Counted from the stretch's first letter, positions 33,488-44,274 are shown. The stretch is DNA of 64,000 bases from Strigamia acuminata (GCA_949358305.1 OX442314.1:61699369-61763368), one strand, 5' to 3'. A program made the numbers and translations. The notes: generated from the letters alone by a model not told the origin.

Positions 33488-34063
33488 ATTCGGAACTTGC
33501 TTCGGAATTGGTGGCATTTGAATGCGAAAATCCGTAATATAGTCTTGACCCGATTTGCCCCTTTTCGGTTTCGGAATGTTCTCAAAATCCACTTCTGTGG
33601 TGACATAAGTCTGAACGGGCGGTTGCTGAACTGGTGGCGGGATTGTCGTCGACACCGAAGTTGAAACCGTCGTAGACACAGAAGGTGTTGAACATAAACC
33701 GTCCACATAATATAATCCTGCCTTCTCCTTTGCCCGAAGAATAGAACTTCGAATGTCCGATTGATAGATGTTGACTTCACCGTTGTAAAAATGTATGTGA
33801 TGACGCATTTTATCAATTTTGGAAACCGAAATCAAATTGGCTTCGAAGTTCGGTGCAAAAAGTACATTCGTCAAATTCACGGTACAATTACAGTCGTCTA
33901 TCCTCGTGAGCAGTCGGACATTTCCTTTCCCAGTTACCTTGGACTTGCCTTGTCCGAGTTCGATGTCGAAAGGCACGATATCCACAAAATCCGTAAACCA
34001 GGCTCGAACGTAGGAGACGTGGTCCGTCGCGCCACAGTCGACAATCCATTCGTTGGATTGCAT
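33488..34063 (-). CDS. Copia D aspartic protease
   Basis: Starts around QSNEWIVDCGATDHV (active site D-C-G-A) and continues through the conserved VLFAPNFEANLISVSKIDK block to a Thr/Ser/Pro-rich linker ending VPN. It overlaps the end of gag in the -1 frame, so the Gag-Pol fusion needs a -1 shift between about 34090 and 34063. A TAA at 33485-33487, in frame with the integrase that follows, separates it from Pol. Confidence 0.8.
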
Positions 34064-34986
34064 AAAATAGCAACTGGGCGCGCCGGGGCTTGCGGGGCAC
34101 TGGCGAAAAATGTCCCTTCTCGTGTTGGACGACCTCGCGGACGCGTATCATCGGGTTTTGGCGCGGAATTTTTGTTGCGCTTCTTGCTCTTACTTCGAGA
34201 GCGTTGGAAAGAAGCCGATGCCTGATTACTCTTGTCGCGTGGAGGAAATGGGCATTTGTTGGCATAATGCCCCATTTCATTACAGTTGAAACATTTAATT
34301 TCCGATAACGGTCGACGAGGGCGCGAATTCTTTCGGGATTGTTGGCCTTTTACAGACGAATGCACAGAAGACGAGTGTACATTGTGCAATCCCATCGGTT
34401 TGAGTCGAAGATATTCGGAAATCAACTGTTCAGCGACTTTGGTCGGTGTAAAGTCCGGATCAGGCCAATGATATATGGCAAACGTTGCTTGTGCGTATTC
34501 GGGCGGGAGTCGGTTGAGGTATTGATACGCGTGGTGATCAGCTGTCGTGACTTCTTTAATGTCGGCCAATTGTCGAACGAAATGATCCACGCGATTGATG
34601 AAATCTTGCATTTCCTCATTAAGTTCGAGATGTAAAGTCAAGAATTCCGACCGTAAGGCTGCCCGTCGTGCCCGCGAACTAGGCGCGTACGCTTTTGCCA
34701 GGATGTCCCATGCCTGTTTGGGAGTGTCGCAATTATCCAGGGCTGAACGTTTCGGTTCGCTAACATACATGTAAATATGTCCGAGAGCTTTGTCCTTTTT
34801 GACCATATAACGTTCTTTTTCCTTTTCGGATAATGCTAAGAGATGGTCTGCCTCTTTCTCCTCCGTTACATGCCTCCAAAGGCCCTCGGATTTCAAAAAC
34901 ATCCGCATCGCCCTCTGCCAGGGCTCGTAATTCCCGACAGAGAGGATGGGAATTCTGCTGACCGTCGTTTCCGTTGTCTTTTGCAT
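33934..34986 (-). CDS. Copia D Gag with zinc knuckle
   Basis: ATG at 34986 (MQKTTETTVSRIPILSVGNY), a Gag core with YEPWQRAMRMFLKSEGLW and KQAWDILAKAYAPSSRARRAALRSEF, the knuckle CFNCNEMGHYANKC at about residues 240-253, and a basic Ser/Arg/Lys tail. It assembles the virus-like particle and binds element RNA. The last 40 or so residues overlap the protease frame. Element F at 49359 encodes a related N-terminus. Confidence 0.85.
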   Translation of the reverse strand: MQKTTETTVSRIPILSVGNYEPWQRAMRMFLKSEGLWRHVTEEKEADHLLALSEKEKERYMVKKDKALGHIYMYVSEPKRSALDNCDTPKQAWDILAKAYAPSSRARRAALRSEFLTLHLELNEEMQDFINRVDHFVRQLADIKEVTTADHHAYQYLNRLPPEYAQATFAIYHWPDPDFTPTKVAEQLISEYLRLKPMGLHNVHSSSVHSSVKGQQSRKNSRPRRPLSEIKCFNCNEMGHYANKCPFPPRDKSNQASASFQRSRSKSKKRNKNSAPKPDDTRPRGRPTREGTFFASAPQAPARPVAILCNPTNGLSTVARRTTSPTFEPGLRILWISCLSTSNSDKASPR

Positions 34987-35940
34987 CGTTGCGAAGACTC
35001 GGCGCACCACGCAAAATACACGGACTCAGGAAAATGGTATAACGGCGATTGAAGCACTTCACTAAGGCACAAAAGGTGTGGACGAATGTTTGTTCACACA
35101 AAATCGTTGCACTTGTCACAAATTCACCTCCCTCGTGGTTCAAAGCGGATATCACCAGAAGGGGAGCCAATGCTGCAATTGGCTGAGAACCTAAAGCAAG
35201 TGTCCCCCTAGCTTCCTTTGTAGCCACCTGGGGCCGCAGGAGTGCTAGGTGGCGCAGGGCTCAGCCTTGCTTTAGAATACGAACACCGCTTGGACAGACT
35301 TGTCCGTAGGGCAGTGTCGATGCTAAAAAGGTCCCACTCCAAAATAACCCACTTAATTCTAACAATATAATAAACGACAGGAAGGAGAAATAGATGAATC
35401 TGCTGTGGATCGTCACACAGCCTCGTGCAATTAGAAAACACGGCACAGTTCTCTCGAAGAACTGAGAAAAACGCAATTTGGATTCGAAAATCCAAATTCT
35501 TCTCATTAAATGAGGCTCTTCGCATAAAAGCTTTGAAAATCGTCGTAATTTCGAGTTCGGCGATACTGTGCACACGCCGGGGTGTGACACAGCGAGAATA
35601 CGTCTCGTTTCTGCGTAGCGAACGTCTACTCGACGTCGTCGTATCGAAAAACGTCGTCGAAACGTCGGAAATCTGCAAAACACAAAATCGCCGCAAAATT
35701 CGCGAACCCGCGGAATTTTCGGCGATAATTAATGAAAATAACTGGTGCACAACGTCGCCAAGGCGTTGTGAGGATGCAGGGGTCGTCTCACGGCGTGAAA
35801 CGTCAGAAAAATGCCGAAAATCGTCGCGGAAACCTAAAAATACAAAATTGCCGCGAAATTCGCGAAATTTGCGGAATTTTCGGCAATAGTTAGTGGAAAA
35901 ATAGCGTGAAAAGGATGAAAAACCACCCTCTGCTACCAAT
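34987..35940 (-). other. Copia D 5' leader with initiator tRNA-Met primer-binding site
   Basis: No convincing gene. Next to the 5' LTR the minus strand reads ATTGGTAGCAGAGGGTGG. TGGTAGCAGAGG (35927-35938) is the exact complement of CCTCTGCTACCA, the 3' end of animal initiator tRNA-Met as I know it. The leader, about 950 bp, is rich in CGAAATT-type repeats and likely carries packaging signals. Confidence 0.75.
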
Positions 35941-36493
35941 TGTAGGTTTGGTAGCAGAGGAAAAACCAAAACTGCTGGAAAATATCGAGAAAATGACTGA
36001 AAAACGACGTTTGGGTCGCTAATGGCGGCGCACTTCACGTACGCGCTTGCGACGTGACTATAGACGATATTAAACGACGAACGGCCGTGCCAAAGCACTT
36101 ATATGCCATGAGAATTAACCAAATACATTGTATAAAACAATAAAAAGGAATATTTAATAATACTTAGCAATTTGCAATCCATTTGTTGGAGAAAACAAGA
36201 TGTGGGCACAGTGTCATGGTCGTGGCCATCTTGGATGCATAAAAGAATACAGTAACGACACCTAGTGTCGTGAAATGGCGTTATGGAATTGGAAATTCCA
36301 TAAAGCTTAACAAAAGGTTAAAGACAGCATGATACTTCATGTTATAGTGTAATAAATACACATAAATATCCGAAAAGAATAAACAATATGGAATATAAAC
36401 AAATATGGTGAAATACATCGAGATAAAGGAAATAAGGAGTCGGAATGTGATTCTATATCACATCGATATATCTGGCGGTCCTATAGACCAACA
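35941..36493 (-). repeat. Copia D 5' LTR
   Basis: 553 bp. Its primer-proximal end (U5 end on the minus strand) is CCTCTGCTACCAAACCTACA, which contains the tRNA 3'-end sequence itself and can pair with the adjacent primer site. The TSD GATCT follows at 36494-36498. Confidence 0.92.
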
Positions 36494-36505
36494 GATCTGG
36501 GAATA

Positions 36506-36893
36506 AGGCTTTTTACCTACCGTCGGGTGGCGCTCCACGCGCATGCGCGTAGCGCGAATGTAGGGCAAAAACCACAACAACACCACAGCAACAGGACTAA
36601 AAATCTGTTTATTTAATAATTTTATTGCTTTTTTCAATTTTTAAATTACTATGTACTTTAGAAAACTGATGTTACATATATTTTCATTTTTTTTAATCAA
36701 TTTTTATGGATTTTTATGAATTTAAAAAAATAAAATAAAATATAAAAATTATTATTTTTGTGTTTTCGTGTGTTTTTATTATTAATAATCACTGATGGTT
36801 TGAATTATTACAAAAAAAAATTAAAAAATTAAAAAATGAACAAATATACACTGGAAATGTGTCCGTACGCATACCGTATCGATACGGCACCCA
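36506..36893 (+). repeat. Left terminal inverted repeat of the BTB element
   Basis: 388 bp. Conserved features shared with the right copy: ACGCGCATGCGCGTAGCGCG near the outside, AT-rich middle, and TCCGTACGCATACCGTATCG at the inner end. The only long mismatch block is around 36650-36680. It probably contains the promoter of the BTB gene. Confidence 0.88.
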
Positions 36894-37928
36894 TTGCGTG
36901 GCATCGAATCAAAATCACAAGCCGAAATCGAAAAAAATCGTCAAGAATCGCAACACACAATAATTTTAACCAATCTATACGACTCCCGAGACGACGCCAT
37001 AGCCAACAAGGTCGTTCTGAAGTGCAAAGATGGCCAGGTCATTGCACACAAATGCGTGTTAGTCGCCGGCAGTGACTACTTCCGAGCCATATTGAGTCAA
37101 GGCAGCCTCGAGAACGAACAAAACATGATCTCCCTTCTCGACACATCGAAGGAAGTCGTCAACATCGTAATTAAATTCGTCTACGCGCAAGACATACCCA
37201 TTCAGACCGACATGTCGGACGATGTGACACGTGAAGTAATTATGACTGCTGACAAAATGCAGTTGGACGGACTGTTCGAGAAGTACTGGATCTTACATTG
37301 CAACCCGATAACTCTGGATAAATTTTCGAAGGTTTGGCAGATGGCGGAAATGTTCAAACAAGACGAAACGATCGACACGGTTCAAACATTCGTCCTAATG
37401 AACATGAAACGGATATCGGAGACGGACATTACTCCGGCGCAATTAGAAAGCCTCGTTCCAAAGGTCAAACCCAGCAAATTCGGCGAATTCGTCATATTCC
37501 TGCTCCGTTGGGAGACGAAGATGCGTGACCAACGAGAAAATTACAAAAAGGAAGTTGTGCTCAACTTGCTCTCCAAATGCGGAATGGCGAAGCTACCGGA
37601 CTATTCTCTCCGTAAACTGTTATCGACCGAAATAGTCATGGAATCAGCATCCGTGTACAACGCACTAAGCAAGGTGGTCATGTCTCGGTGGTTGACTCCT
37701 CACGCACGGGAAATTCGGATTGTCGCTTTCGCAGCTGACGTGGAAAAGTGGGTAGTTTTGGTCTCCTCGCTAGGCCACGAGGGATGGAATGTCAGCTCAG
37801 AAATAACAGATCTGGACATCGACGAAACACCCATCACCGACATTTTTCCGACAGTTTCGAGCACGGGAAATTTATTTTATTTCAACATATTGGACAATCG
37901 ATACCGGACGAACAGGGGCGTTTTTTAG
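36894..37928 (+). CDS. BTB-BACK (Kelch-like) protein, cargo of the TIR element
   Basis: Open frame of 344 residues without introns. The BTB/POZ fold spans about residues 25-125 (ANKVVLKCKDGQVIAHKCVL, SDYFRAILS, VVNIVIKFVYAQDI), followed by a BACK-like helical region to about 245 (FSKVWQMAEMFKQDETID, SKFGEFVIFLLRWE), then a region starting toward a Kelch-like repeat. Such proteins are usually substrate adaptors of CUL3 ubiquitin ligases. No ATG opens this frame; an in-frame stop lies at 36837 and the first codon is TTG, so the true start may be an internal Met or a spliced upstream exon. The frame closes at 37926-37928 in a homopolymer T run. Confidence 0.75.
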   Translation: MRGIESKSQAEIEKNRQESQHTIILTNLYDSRDDAIANKVVLKCKDGQVIAHKCVLVAGSDYFRAILSQGSLENEQNMISLLDTSKEVVNIVIKFVYAQDIPIQTDMSDDVTREVIMTADKMQLDGLFEKYWILHCNPITLDKFSKVWQMAEMFKQDETIDTVQTFVLMNMKRISETDITPAQLESLVPKVKPSKFGEFVIFLLRWETKMRDQRENYKKEVVLNLLSKCGMAKLPDYSLRKLLSTEIVMESASVYNALSKVVMSRWLTPHAREIRIVAFAADVEKWVVLVSSLGHEGWNVSSEITDLDIDETPITDIFPTVSSTGNLFYFNILDNRYRTNRGVF

Positions 37929-38435
37929 AGGAGACGGAAACGATAAATATGGATAAAATAACGAGCGAAACTGCAAATTACAACGAGGTATTCTTCCGAC
38001 ATACGAAAAGAGCGTTTTTGTGTTTGAATTTCGAATCGTTGACGTGGCGGACGGTTCGTTTCGACGATGACATTGAGGATTGAGTCGATGAGTTGCACGA
38101 CGAAAGAGAAATTGCCGGGCCGTTAGCAAAGTGTAAAGTGTAAAAGTCTTTACACGAATTCGAACGAGCGATTGATTTTTTTCCAAAAATGTCCCGAGAG
38201 GTGTTTGTTAATTTACGATGTTGAATATGACGGTTGGAGCGTGGTTCCGTCACCGAATATCACGGGTGAAGTCATTCTTTACGTTTCTTACGAAGAGGAC
38301 TGCTTAATATTCGAAAAAACAGATACAGCGTATAATATTTATTCTTTGGAGACGATGCTCGTGGTTAAACAGTATGCGATCAAGGACAATTTCAATGGTT
38401 GCATCTATTTTGATGCGAGTTTCAGGAGTTTATAA
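37929..38435 (+). pseudogene. C-terminal, frameshifted part of the BTB gene
   Basis: After the stop, coding-like sequence continues in the neighbouring frame (VFFRHTKRAFLCLNFESLTW to 38083), then back in the original frame from about 38172 (RCLLIYDVEYDGWSVVPSPN to LMVVKQYAI-like text, stop at 38433-38435). The pattern of short hydrophobic strands with Trp resembles diverged Kelch repeats. At least two frame changes are needed, so this part is either decayed or contains unrecognised introns. Confidence 0.5.
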
Positions 38436-38911
38436 GCCAACAGTTAAAATCGACAGCAGTTTTTTACCAATGCATACATGAGTGTGATAAATATCTGGAC
38501 ATTTATTTAACGCCTCTTTTGGACAAAGCAGTAATTTGGTTAAATAGAAATTGTATGTTCAATTTGTATGGTTATCTTCTCACTTGCCTTAAAATCAAAT
38601 CAATTCATTTAATTAAAACCGTTTGCAGAGTTCACTGTGAAGTACTGTTAGTTTTGGGACTGGAGTTTGTAGCATATAAACAATGATCCGCTGTTCTTGC
38701 CAGAAGATTTGTTAAAACAGGGATTTTGCAGTGTATTGCAGTAACATTTTATTCCAACTAAAGCCTGGTTCACACTTGCGGATACGTTGCATCCGGGGTT
38801 TGCTGCAATGAGCTGTGATCCGCAAGTGTGAACCAGGCTTTACAACTGAGATGTTACCAAAGTTAATAGAATTTTATAGAAAATTTATTACACCGATACT
38901 TTTATTACGTG
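38436..38911 (+). other. 3' non-coding part of the BTB element with an 80-bp hairpin MITE
   Basis: No gene. At 38761-38840 an 80-bp inverted repeat reads AAGCCTGGTTCACACTTGCG at left and its complement at right, probably a tiny MITE or a structural element within the transposon. Confidence 0.6.
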
Positions 38912-39299
38912 TGGGTGCCGTATCGATACGGTATGCGTACGGACACATTTCCAGTGTATATTTGTTCATTTTTTAATTTTTTAATTTTTTTTCGTAATAA
39001 TTCAAACCATCAGTGATTATTAATAATAAAAACACACAAAAACACAAAAATAATAATTTTTATATTTCATTTTATTTTTTTAAATTCATAAAAATCCATA
39101 AAAATCAATTAAAAAAAATGAAAATAAATGTGAAATCACTTCTCCAAAGCACCTGGTAATTTAAAAATTGAAAAAAGCAATAAAATTATTAAATAAACAG
39201 ATTTTTAGTCGTGTTTCTGTGCTGTTGTTGTGGTTTTTTCCCTACATTCGCGCTACGCGCATGCGCGTGGAGCGCCGCCCAACGGTAAGTAAAAAGCCT
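38912..39299 (-). repeat. Right terminal inverted repeat of the BTB element
   Basis: Reverse complement of 36506-36893, from GGGTGCCGTATCGATACGG inward to GTAAAAAGCCT at the outer end, followed by TA. Confidence 0.88.
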
Positions 39300-39301
39300 T
39301 A

Positions 39302-39395
39302 TGCGGATTGGATCGGATCCGCATTTTCGGATCCGCACTATTTTCGGATCGGATGCGGATTGGCCAGAAATCCGATCCAATCCGATCCGTTAACA
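39302..39395. repeat. GGATCGGAT palindromic repeat
   Basis: Short tract of GCGGATTGGATCGGATCCGC and its complement, closely resembling the right edge of the 28556-29228 tract. It sits between the BTB element and LTR element G. Confidence 0.65.
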
Positions 39396-39399
39396 AGCT

Positions 39400-40236
39400 T
39401 GTCACGATTAATTCTAGATGTAATAATTAATTTAACAAATGTCGCGCAAATGGGAATTTGGCGCAACATAAATGGGCAAAGTTCGTAGATTTCCCTAAAC
39501 CTTGTTTCCTTCAAATGAGGACATCCAGAAACTCAGGAAACCTAAACTCGCTATGACTTAACATTATTTATAATTAGACATGAATTCGTACCTTTGGGCG
39601 GTGTTGAGTTAAAATAAGAATTATGCAAATGTGTCAGTTTTCAAAAGGAGGGTTGAAATGTGCACAGGCATGTCAAATGATAAAAGATGGCTTAAAATAT
39701 GGCGCAATAGGGTTAATGGATGGGTTGCGGTGTTTAGGCGCAAAGAAAGAGAGGTTTGACATTCTCATTCCACTGGACCAGGTGTAAAACTGGTTGGCAG
39801 TTCAGATGGAAGAGGAGAAGTGAAGTTATTGTGGTCAACAAAGCTATAAGTAGCCTCGGATCAGGTGATCAGTGGGCCAAACTATTAGTGTGAATAATTA
39901 TTTCTAAGAGGAGGGGGGAAAGTAGAATTAAATGTGATTGTTGGAAATAAATGAGATGCGCAAGGAACTCCATGCGCATATATTGTTAGAATGAGTCGGC
40001 ATCAATGAGTCATCTAGGTTAAATAAAATAGGAAATAATATAAAATGTTGGAAGAGTCTAACTAATAGGAAAAAGAGAGGGGCAAGATGAAAGAAACATG
40101 ATGCGCAAAGAATTATTTGCGCCCATTCAAAGTAGGATAACTTAGGAATACTGAGATGAAAGAATAGGGAGAAAAAGGTAGGAATAATATAAATTAAGAA
40201 GAATTAGAATGGGTTGTGAAAACCATGCCCATGACA
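39400..40236 (-). repeat. Element G 3' LTR
   Basis: 837 bp, same length as the other copy; plus-strand ends TGTCACGATTAATTC and CCCATGACA. Two substitutions relative to 47281-48117 were seen (for example CAACATAAATG versus CAACAGAAATG). Confidence 0.93.
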
Positions 40237-43200
40237 TCCCCCACCCTTTAAACTTTAATTACTTTGTTTGTAATTAAGGCAAAAAGAGAGAGCATGCGCA
40301 CTCAAACGATACAATCATAATCAAAATAATCAAAAATAATACAATGAAATTATAAATAATCAAAAATGAACATGTAACCAACTAAAATTGCTTGTATAAC
40401 TCAAAAAGTATTAAGAACAATTCAATATTCTTTTGACAAGTGACAATGACATGACATGGACGATACGGGAGGACATGTACTTAAAGAGTTATGGGTCAGA
40501 CATCACATGGACAGACTAAAAGGGACTCAAATCAATGATATTTTCATAAAATAAACAATAATAAAGGCATACCAAACCTAGAACATCAAATCATCAGAAA
40601 TAACCATAAATGAAATTATAATGAATGAATTCTCGACCCGAGAATGGAAATGAAAAAATCTACTCGATGCTTTAGGTTGATGGCTATCACACTGAAAATC
40701 AGGATAAATGATAAAATTAAACAAAATAAATGAATGCACTTCAAAATAAAAGTCTTAATTGTTCGCTAACAGTCTTTTCGAAGCACAAAATCATAATAAA
40801 TAAAATTAAACACTTCACAACGTTGAATTATCACTGTGATGAAACTTATTTGTGCAAAAAACACTTACTGTTTCTAGCAGTTTGTAGAATATTAACACAT
40901 ATGAACACAAAGTTATTTGTTGAACACAAAATTTCCGTAAATGCTTCAAGGTATTGGAGGCAATGTTGACCACTATTTTCTGGGCCTTCTCACATGTGGT
41001 GGCCCCCCGAAGATTGATTTCAATTACAGTGGTCGAAAATCATCTCACCATACCTTTGAAAGATCAAATTCAGGAATGGTTCCGTTTTGGTGGGTGGTAT
41101 GCGCAAATCGGCATAGGCCAATGAGCGAAACAATTGCTTCTGCATATTGTTTAACATACCAAATTACACGCACACTCGGGTGCCCTGCGAGAAACTGCAA
41201 ACAACTCCAGGTGCTGGTAAAGGGCCGGGCAACAGCTCAAGTGTGATGGTCGATTGGAAAGTCATCCCAACCGTGTGGTCCTTGAAAGACACTAACAGCT
41301 GGGGCAAACGTTGCATTGTAGGAAGCGGTGCTCTACATTTCTTTGTTGTTGTTGGGCAGCTTTCTTTGCAACGAATTTGGCAGCTTGTTTATCAGCAAAC
41401 TGTCTGTATTCTGCCAATTGTACTTTATCAGTTGCGTTCTTAATGTCTTGTGGTCACTGTCACTCTTCATTCTTTATGCGCAAATACTCCATGGCTCTGT
41501 TGTTGGTGTGGTGAAAACACTACAGGTGACTAAGATACTGCGCAATGGGATTTGCGCGTATGTAATCGGTCCAGGTGTCGATTTCGAAATGCTCACTGTG
41601 GGGTTGTTATAACACGGTGATGCCGTGACAACTCGTGGAACCTGTAGATGAATTCAAGTTATTAATTGCACTCGTTACTGGTTTAAGTGGTTATTGAGGT
41701 CGTTGAGGGCACACGATGATCATTGGAGAGCACATTCGTTCTTGTCGCCTATGATGGGGCCAATTGATCCTTCAACAGTGCCGGCATTTGTGCACTTGAC
41801 AATGGTCCTTTGGTCGTTGTTGATTGCTTTTAGCCAACGGATGGACTGGTTAATAATCTCGATCTCGATTTGCTGCACATCTGTGATTTCCGCAGATAGT
41901 AGATTCAATTGCGCAACCATTGTTCCAAGCGTTGTTTTTCCAGGAATGTATCTGGCACAAGTTCTGAATGTTCATTGGCGATGTCCTTGGTCCAGTTACA
42001 AGCAAAGGCAACATTGGGAAAGTGTTCATGTATTTTTGCCCAATTTGATCATTCGGATTGATGTTGGTCATGTTGGTTTCCGCTCGAACGTGCCTATTTG
42101 CTCAACGACATATTTATATGTGAACAATAAATTCAACCACACATCACAATCGTTATTCACGAGACACAAACAGAACACGCACACAACGTATAAAATATGT
42201 AGTTTGAAGAATAATCACACATTTCTCAGCGCGAACGCATCAAGAAATTCTTATGAACTAATAGTTGTTATCACATGCACATATGTGAGGGGAAAATCAT
42301 AAACAAGTTGTTGTTGAGATTAAATTTCTATAGTTTAGTATAGAAGAGAAACTTCTAGTGAGAAGATGTAGAAACTCAAAGAATGTTAAACTGTGAGAGT
42401 TGCTTACCACATATTTAAGTTTAGTCAGTTTAACTTGCGCTTGGAAACATAAAACATAAAAACATAAAACATTAAACATGAAACATAAAACAAAAATAAT
42501 TTTTTGCGAAAATGAAAACTGCGCATAGTGCATCACATTCGGTTTTTTTTTTTTTTTTTTTTTTTTGTATAGACATGAAAATGTCCTAAATATTTTAAAC
42601 AAAATACTTGGTATGGCTTGTCGATTGTTGTAGCGTCTACGCTGGCAAAGCACCGGTGGCATGGGCCTAAATCTGTTGCATTTTCCGAGTGTCTGCCACT
42701 AGCACTGGTTTTTTGGTCGGCGGTGTCCAATTCGAGAAATAAACGGGCGTAAGGGATGGAATTTGCACGCAAATAATCGGTCACTTTGATCATCGGGTAG
42801 TACTAGACACGACACTACTGACACTGATGTGGGAACAGACATAGGCAGTAGTAGATTTCATATTGGAATCAAAGGAAGTTAGTTAAGATGATGGGACAAT
42901 GGGCAAAAGGAAATAGTTCAAAAACAAAAGTAGAAAAGATTTAGTTACTTTGGTAACATAGAAAAATAAATTAAAGTCCACGACGTTGGATTATCGTTGC
43001 GGAGTTTTGCGCAAATCACAACACAAACACATAAAAGTACACCTAGAAGTTTTTAGGTTATTAAAGAAATATTTGCCCAATTGTAACACTTCAACAATCT
43101 GCAACACTGAACCGGCACACAAACCGCCGCATTGTCGAGCAACGAAAGTCTGTTGACACTCCAACACTTGGTCGATGTTGCTGAGTCCAGTTGTCGTCGT

Positions 43201-44274
43201 GATTCTCTGGTGATATTTCCAATCATCGTCATGACATATCCTTGTCCCTAATTCAATTAATGCAAAAGTTAGAGTTCTATAATTACGCCGTATTGCATCT
43301 AGATGAAATTCAGGTTCTGAAATGCAAGCAGTCAGTCTCCGTGGGTACGCAGAGCAGCCATAGTTGTCCTGGATCACATTGGTTAATGTTGCGGCAGATG
43401 GCCCAGCAGATTGAATTGATGACCTCACTGTGGACTTGCTCACATATGAACATGACGGTGTTTGCGCATACATGATGAGCAATGCTGTTCAAACTGTAAT
43501 GTAAACTGTTATAGGCAGAGTTTTGGTTACCATTGGTCTAGCTCAGATGAGGCATCAACAACTGTGAGTGGACTTAACACTCAAAATGGTGGTGGTATCT
43601 GGAATGTTCAGACCCTTGTTTGCTGATGTTACCAGGCGATGATACACTACTTCAATACTGAACACAACACCAAATACACTCGAGAAATTGCAGTTATCAT
43701 AAAAAGTCACTAGCAATCTAATTTTGATTTGGTTTGATCATCTAAATCATCATCAATACGTCGCTAAAGTTCATAAGGTTTACGTATACCCTCTAGTTCA
43801 GACTTCTTGCACCAATTTTACCTCAAAGTGAAATAGCTTTGGTTCAATATGGTGTTGCTTTTAACCAGGGCAGTGTGCGCAATTTGAATTGCGCTTTAAA
43901 CAGGAAGAGATGCTCGCATGCTCGTACTGCCGTCGCTCAACCCAGAGATCCAAAGGCACAGAATCACCAGGCACTCCACAGTACTGCTTGCACACACTAA
44001 AGATTCCATACGTGTCACACATGATGCAACAGATCTCAGTTGGTTTGCCTACAACAATGCTCACAAACTATTTAAGTTATGAATAGGTGATAATAAATAA
44101 ACACTTGGAAAATAAACGTGAAATTATAAATAAATAATAAGGACAATAAAAACAATTAGAAACAAAGATGCTAAACAAAAATATGGGTGGGTAGCACTAT
44201 TTTTCATTTTTTTTTTTTTTTTTTTTTTTTTTAATAATAAAAGGAAAATGAGATGGAAAATGATATTCGAAACA
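40237..44274 (-). other. Element G 3' internal region: no intact gene, scattered Cys-rich ORF pieces
   Basis: About 4 kb lie between the main ORF and the 3' LTR, where RT-less elements may carry a third gene. Several minus-strand ORFs of 60-160 codons (42991-43482, 43861-44064, 41720-41920, 42533-42793) are cysteine-containing but match nothing I recognise. One stretch near 41760-41900 looks like an amphipathic helix. Two long homopolymer T runs (42543-42566 and around 44205-44232) interrupt the region. A degenerate envelope-like gene is possible but unproven. Confidence 0.35.

Larger units (their letters stand above)
29234..36493 (-). mobile_element. Copia element D, nearly intact and young
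   Basis: Two 553-bp LTRs (29234-29786 and 35941-36493) that differ at only about five positions, bounded by TG...CA and flanked by the 5-bp TSD GATCT (29229-29233 and 36494-36498). Gag, protease, integrase, RT and RNase H follow in Ty1/copia order on the minus strand. A polypurine tract (GAAAGGGGGAAT) precedes the 3' LTR and an initiator tRNA-Met primer site follows the 5' LTR. Defects visible: one in-frame stop and a gag/protease frame change. Confidence 0.92.
36506..39299 (+). mobile_element. TIR element carrying a BTB-BACK gene instead of a transposase
   Basis: Inverted repeats of about 388 bp (36506-36893 and 38912-39299) are highly similar and start AGGCTTTTTAC. The dinucleotide TA borders both ends (36504-36505 and 39300-39301), consistent with a TA target as in Tc1/mariner-type insertion. 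The 2-kb interior has no DDE/D transposase; the only coding sequence is a BTB-BACK protein whose frame opens right at the inner end of the left repeat. It could be a non-autonomous element with a captured gene or a domesticated locus. Confidence 0.8.

Noticed and set aside
35927-35960. A tRNA gene fragment
   Set aside because: Only the last 12 nt of a tRNA-Met can be seen, exactly at the LTR/primer-site junction; no cloverleaf follows. It is retroelement structure.
36836-37075. ATG-initiated 79-codon ORF as the N-terminus of the BTB protein
   Set aside because: It is in a different frame from the BTB domain and becomes Arg-rich shadow sequence. It could contribute only through a frameshift or an unseen intron.
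44200-44240. Poly(T) run as the poly(A) tail of a processed pseudogene on the minus strand
   Set aside because: No gene body or target duplication next to it; a similar run occurs at 42543-42566 in the same element. Treated as simple homopolymers.
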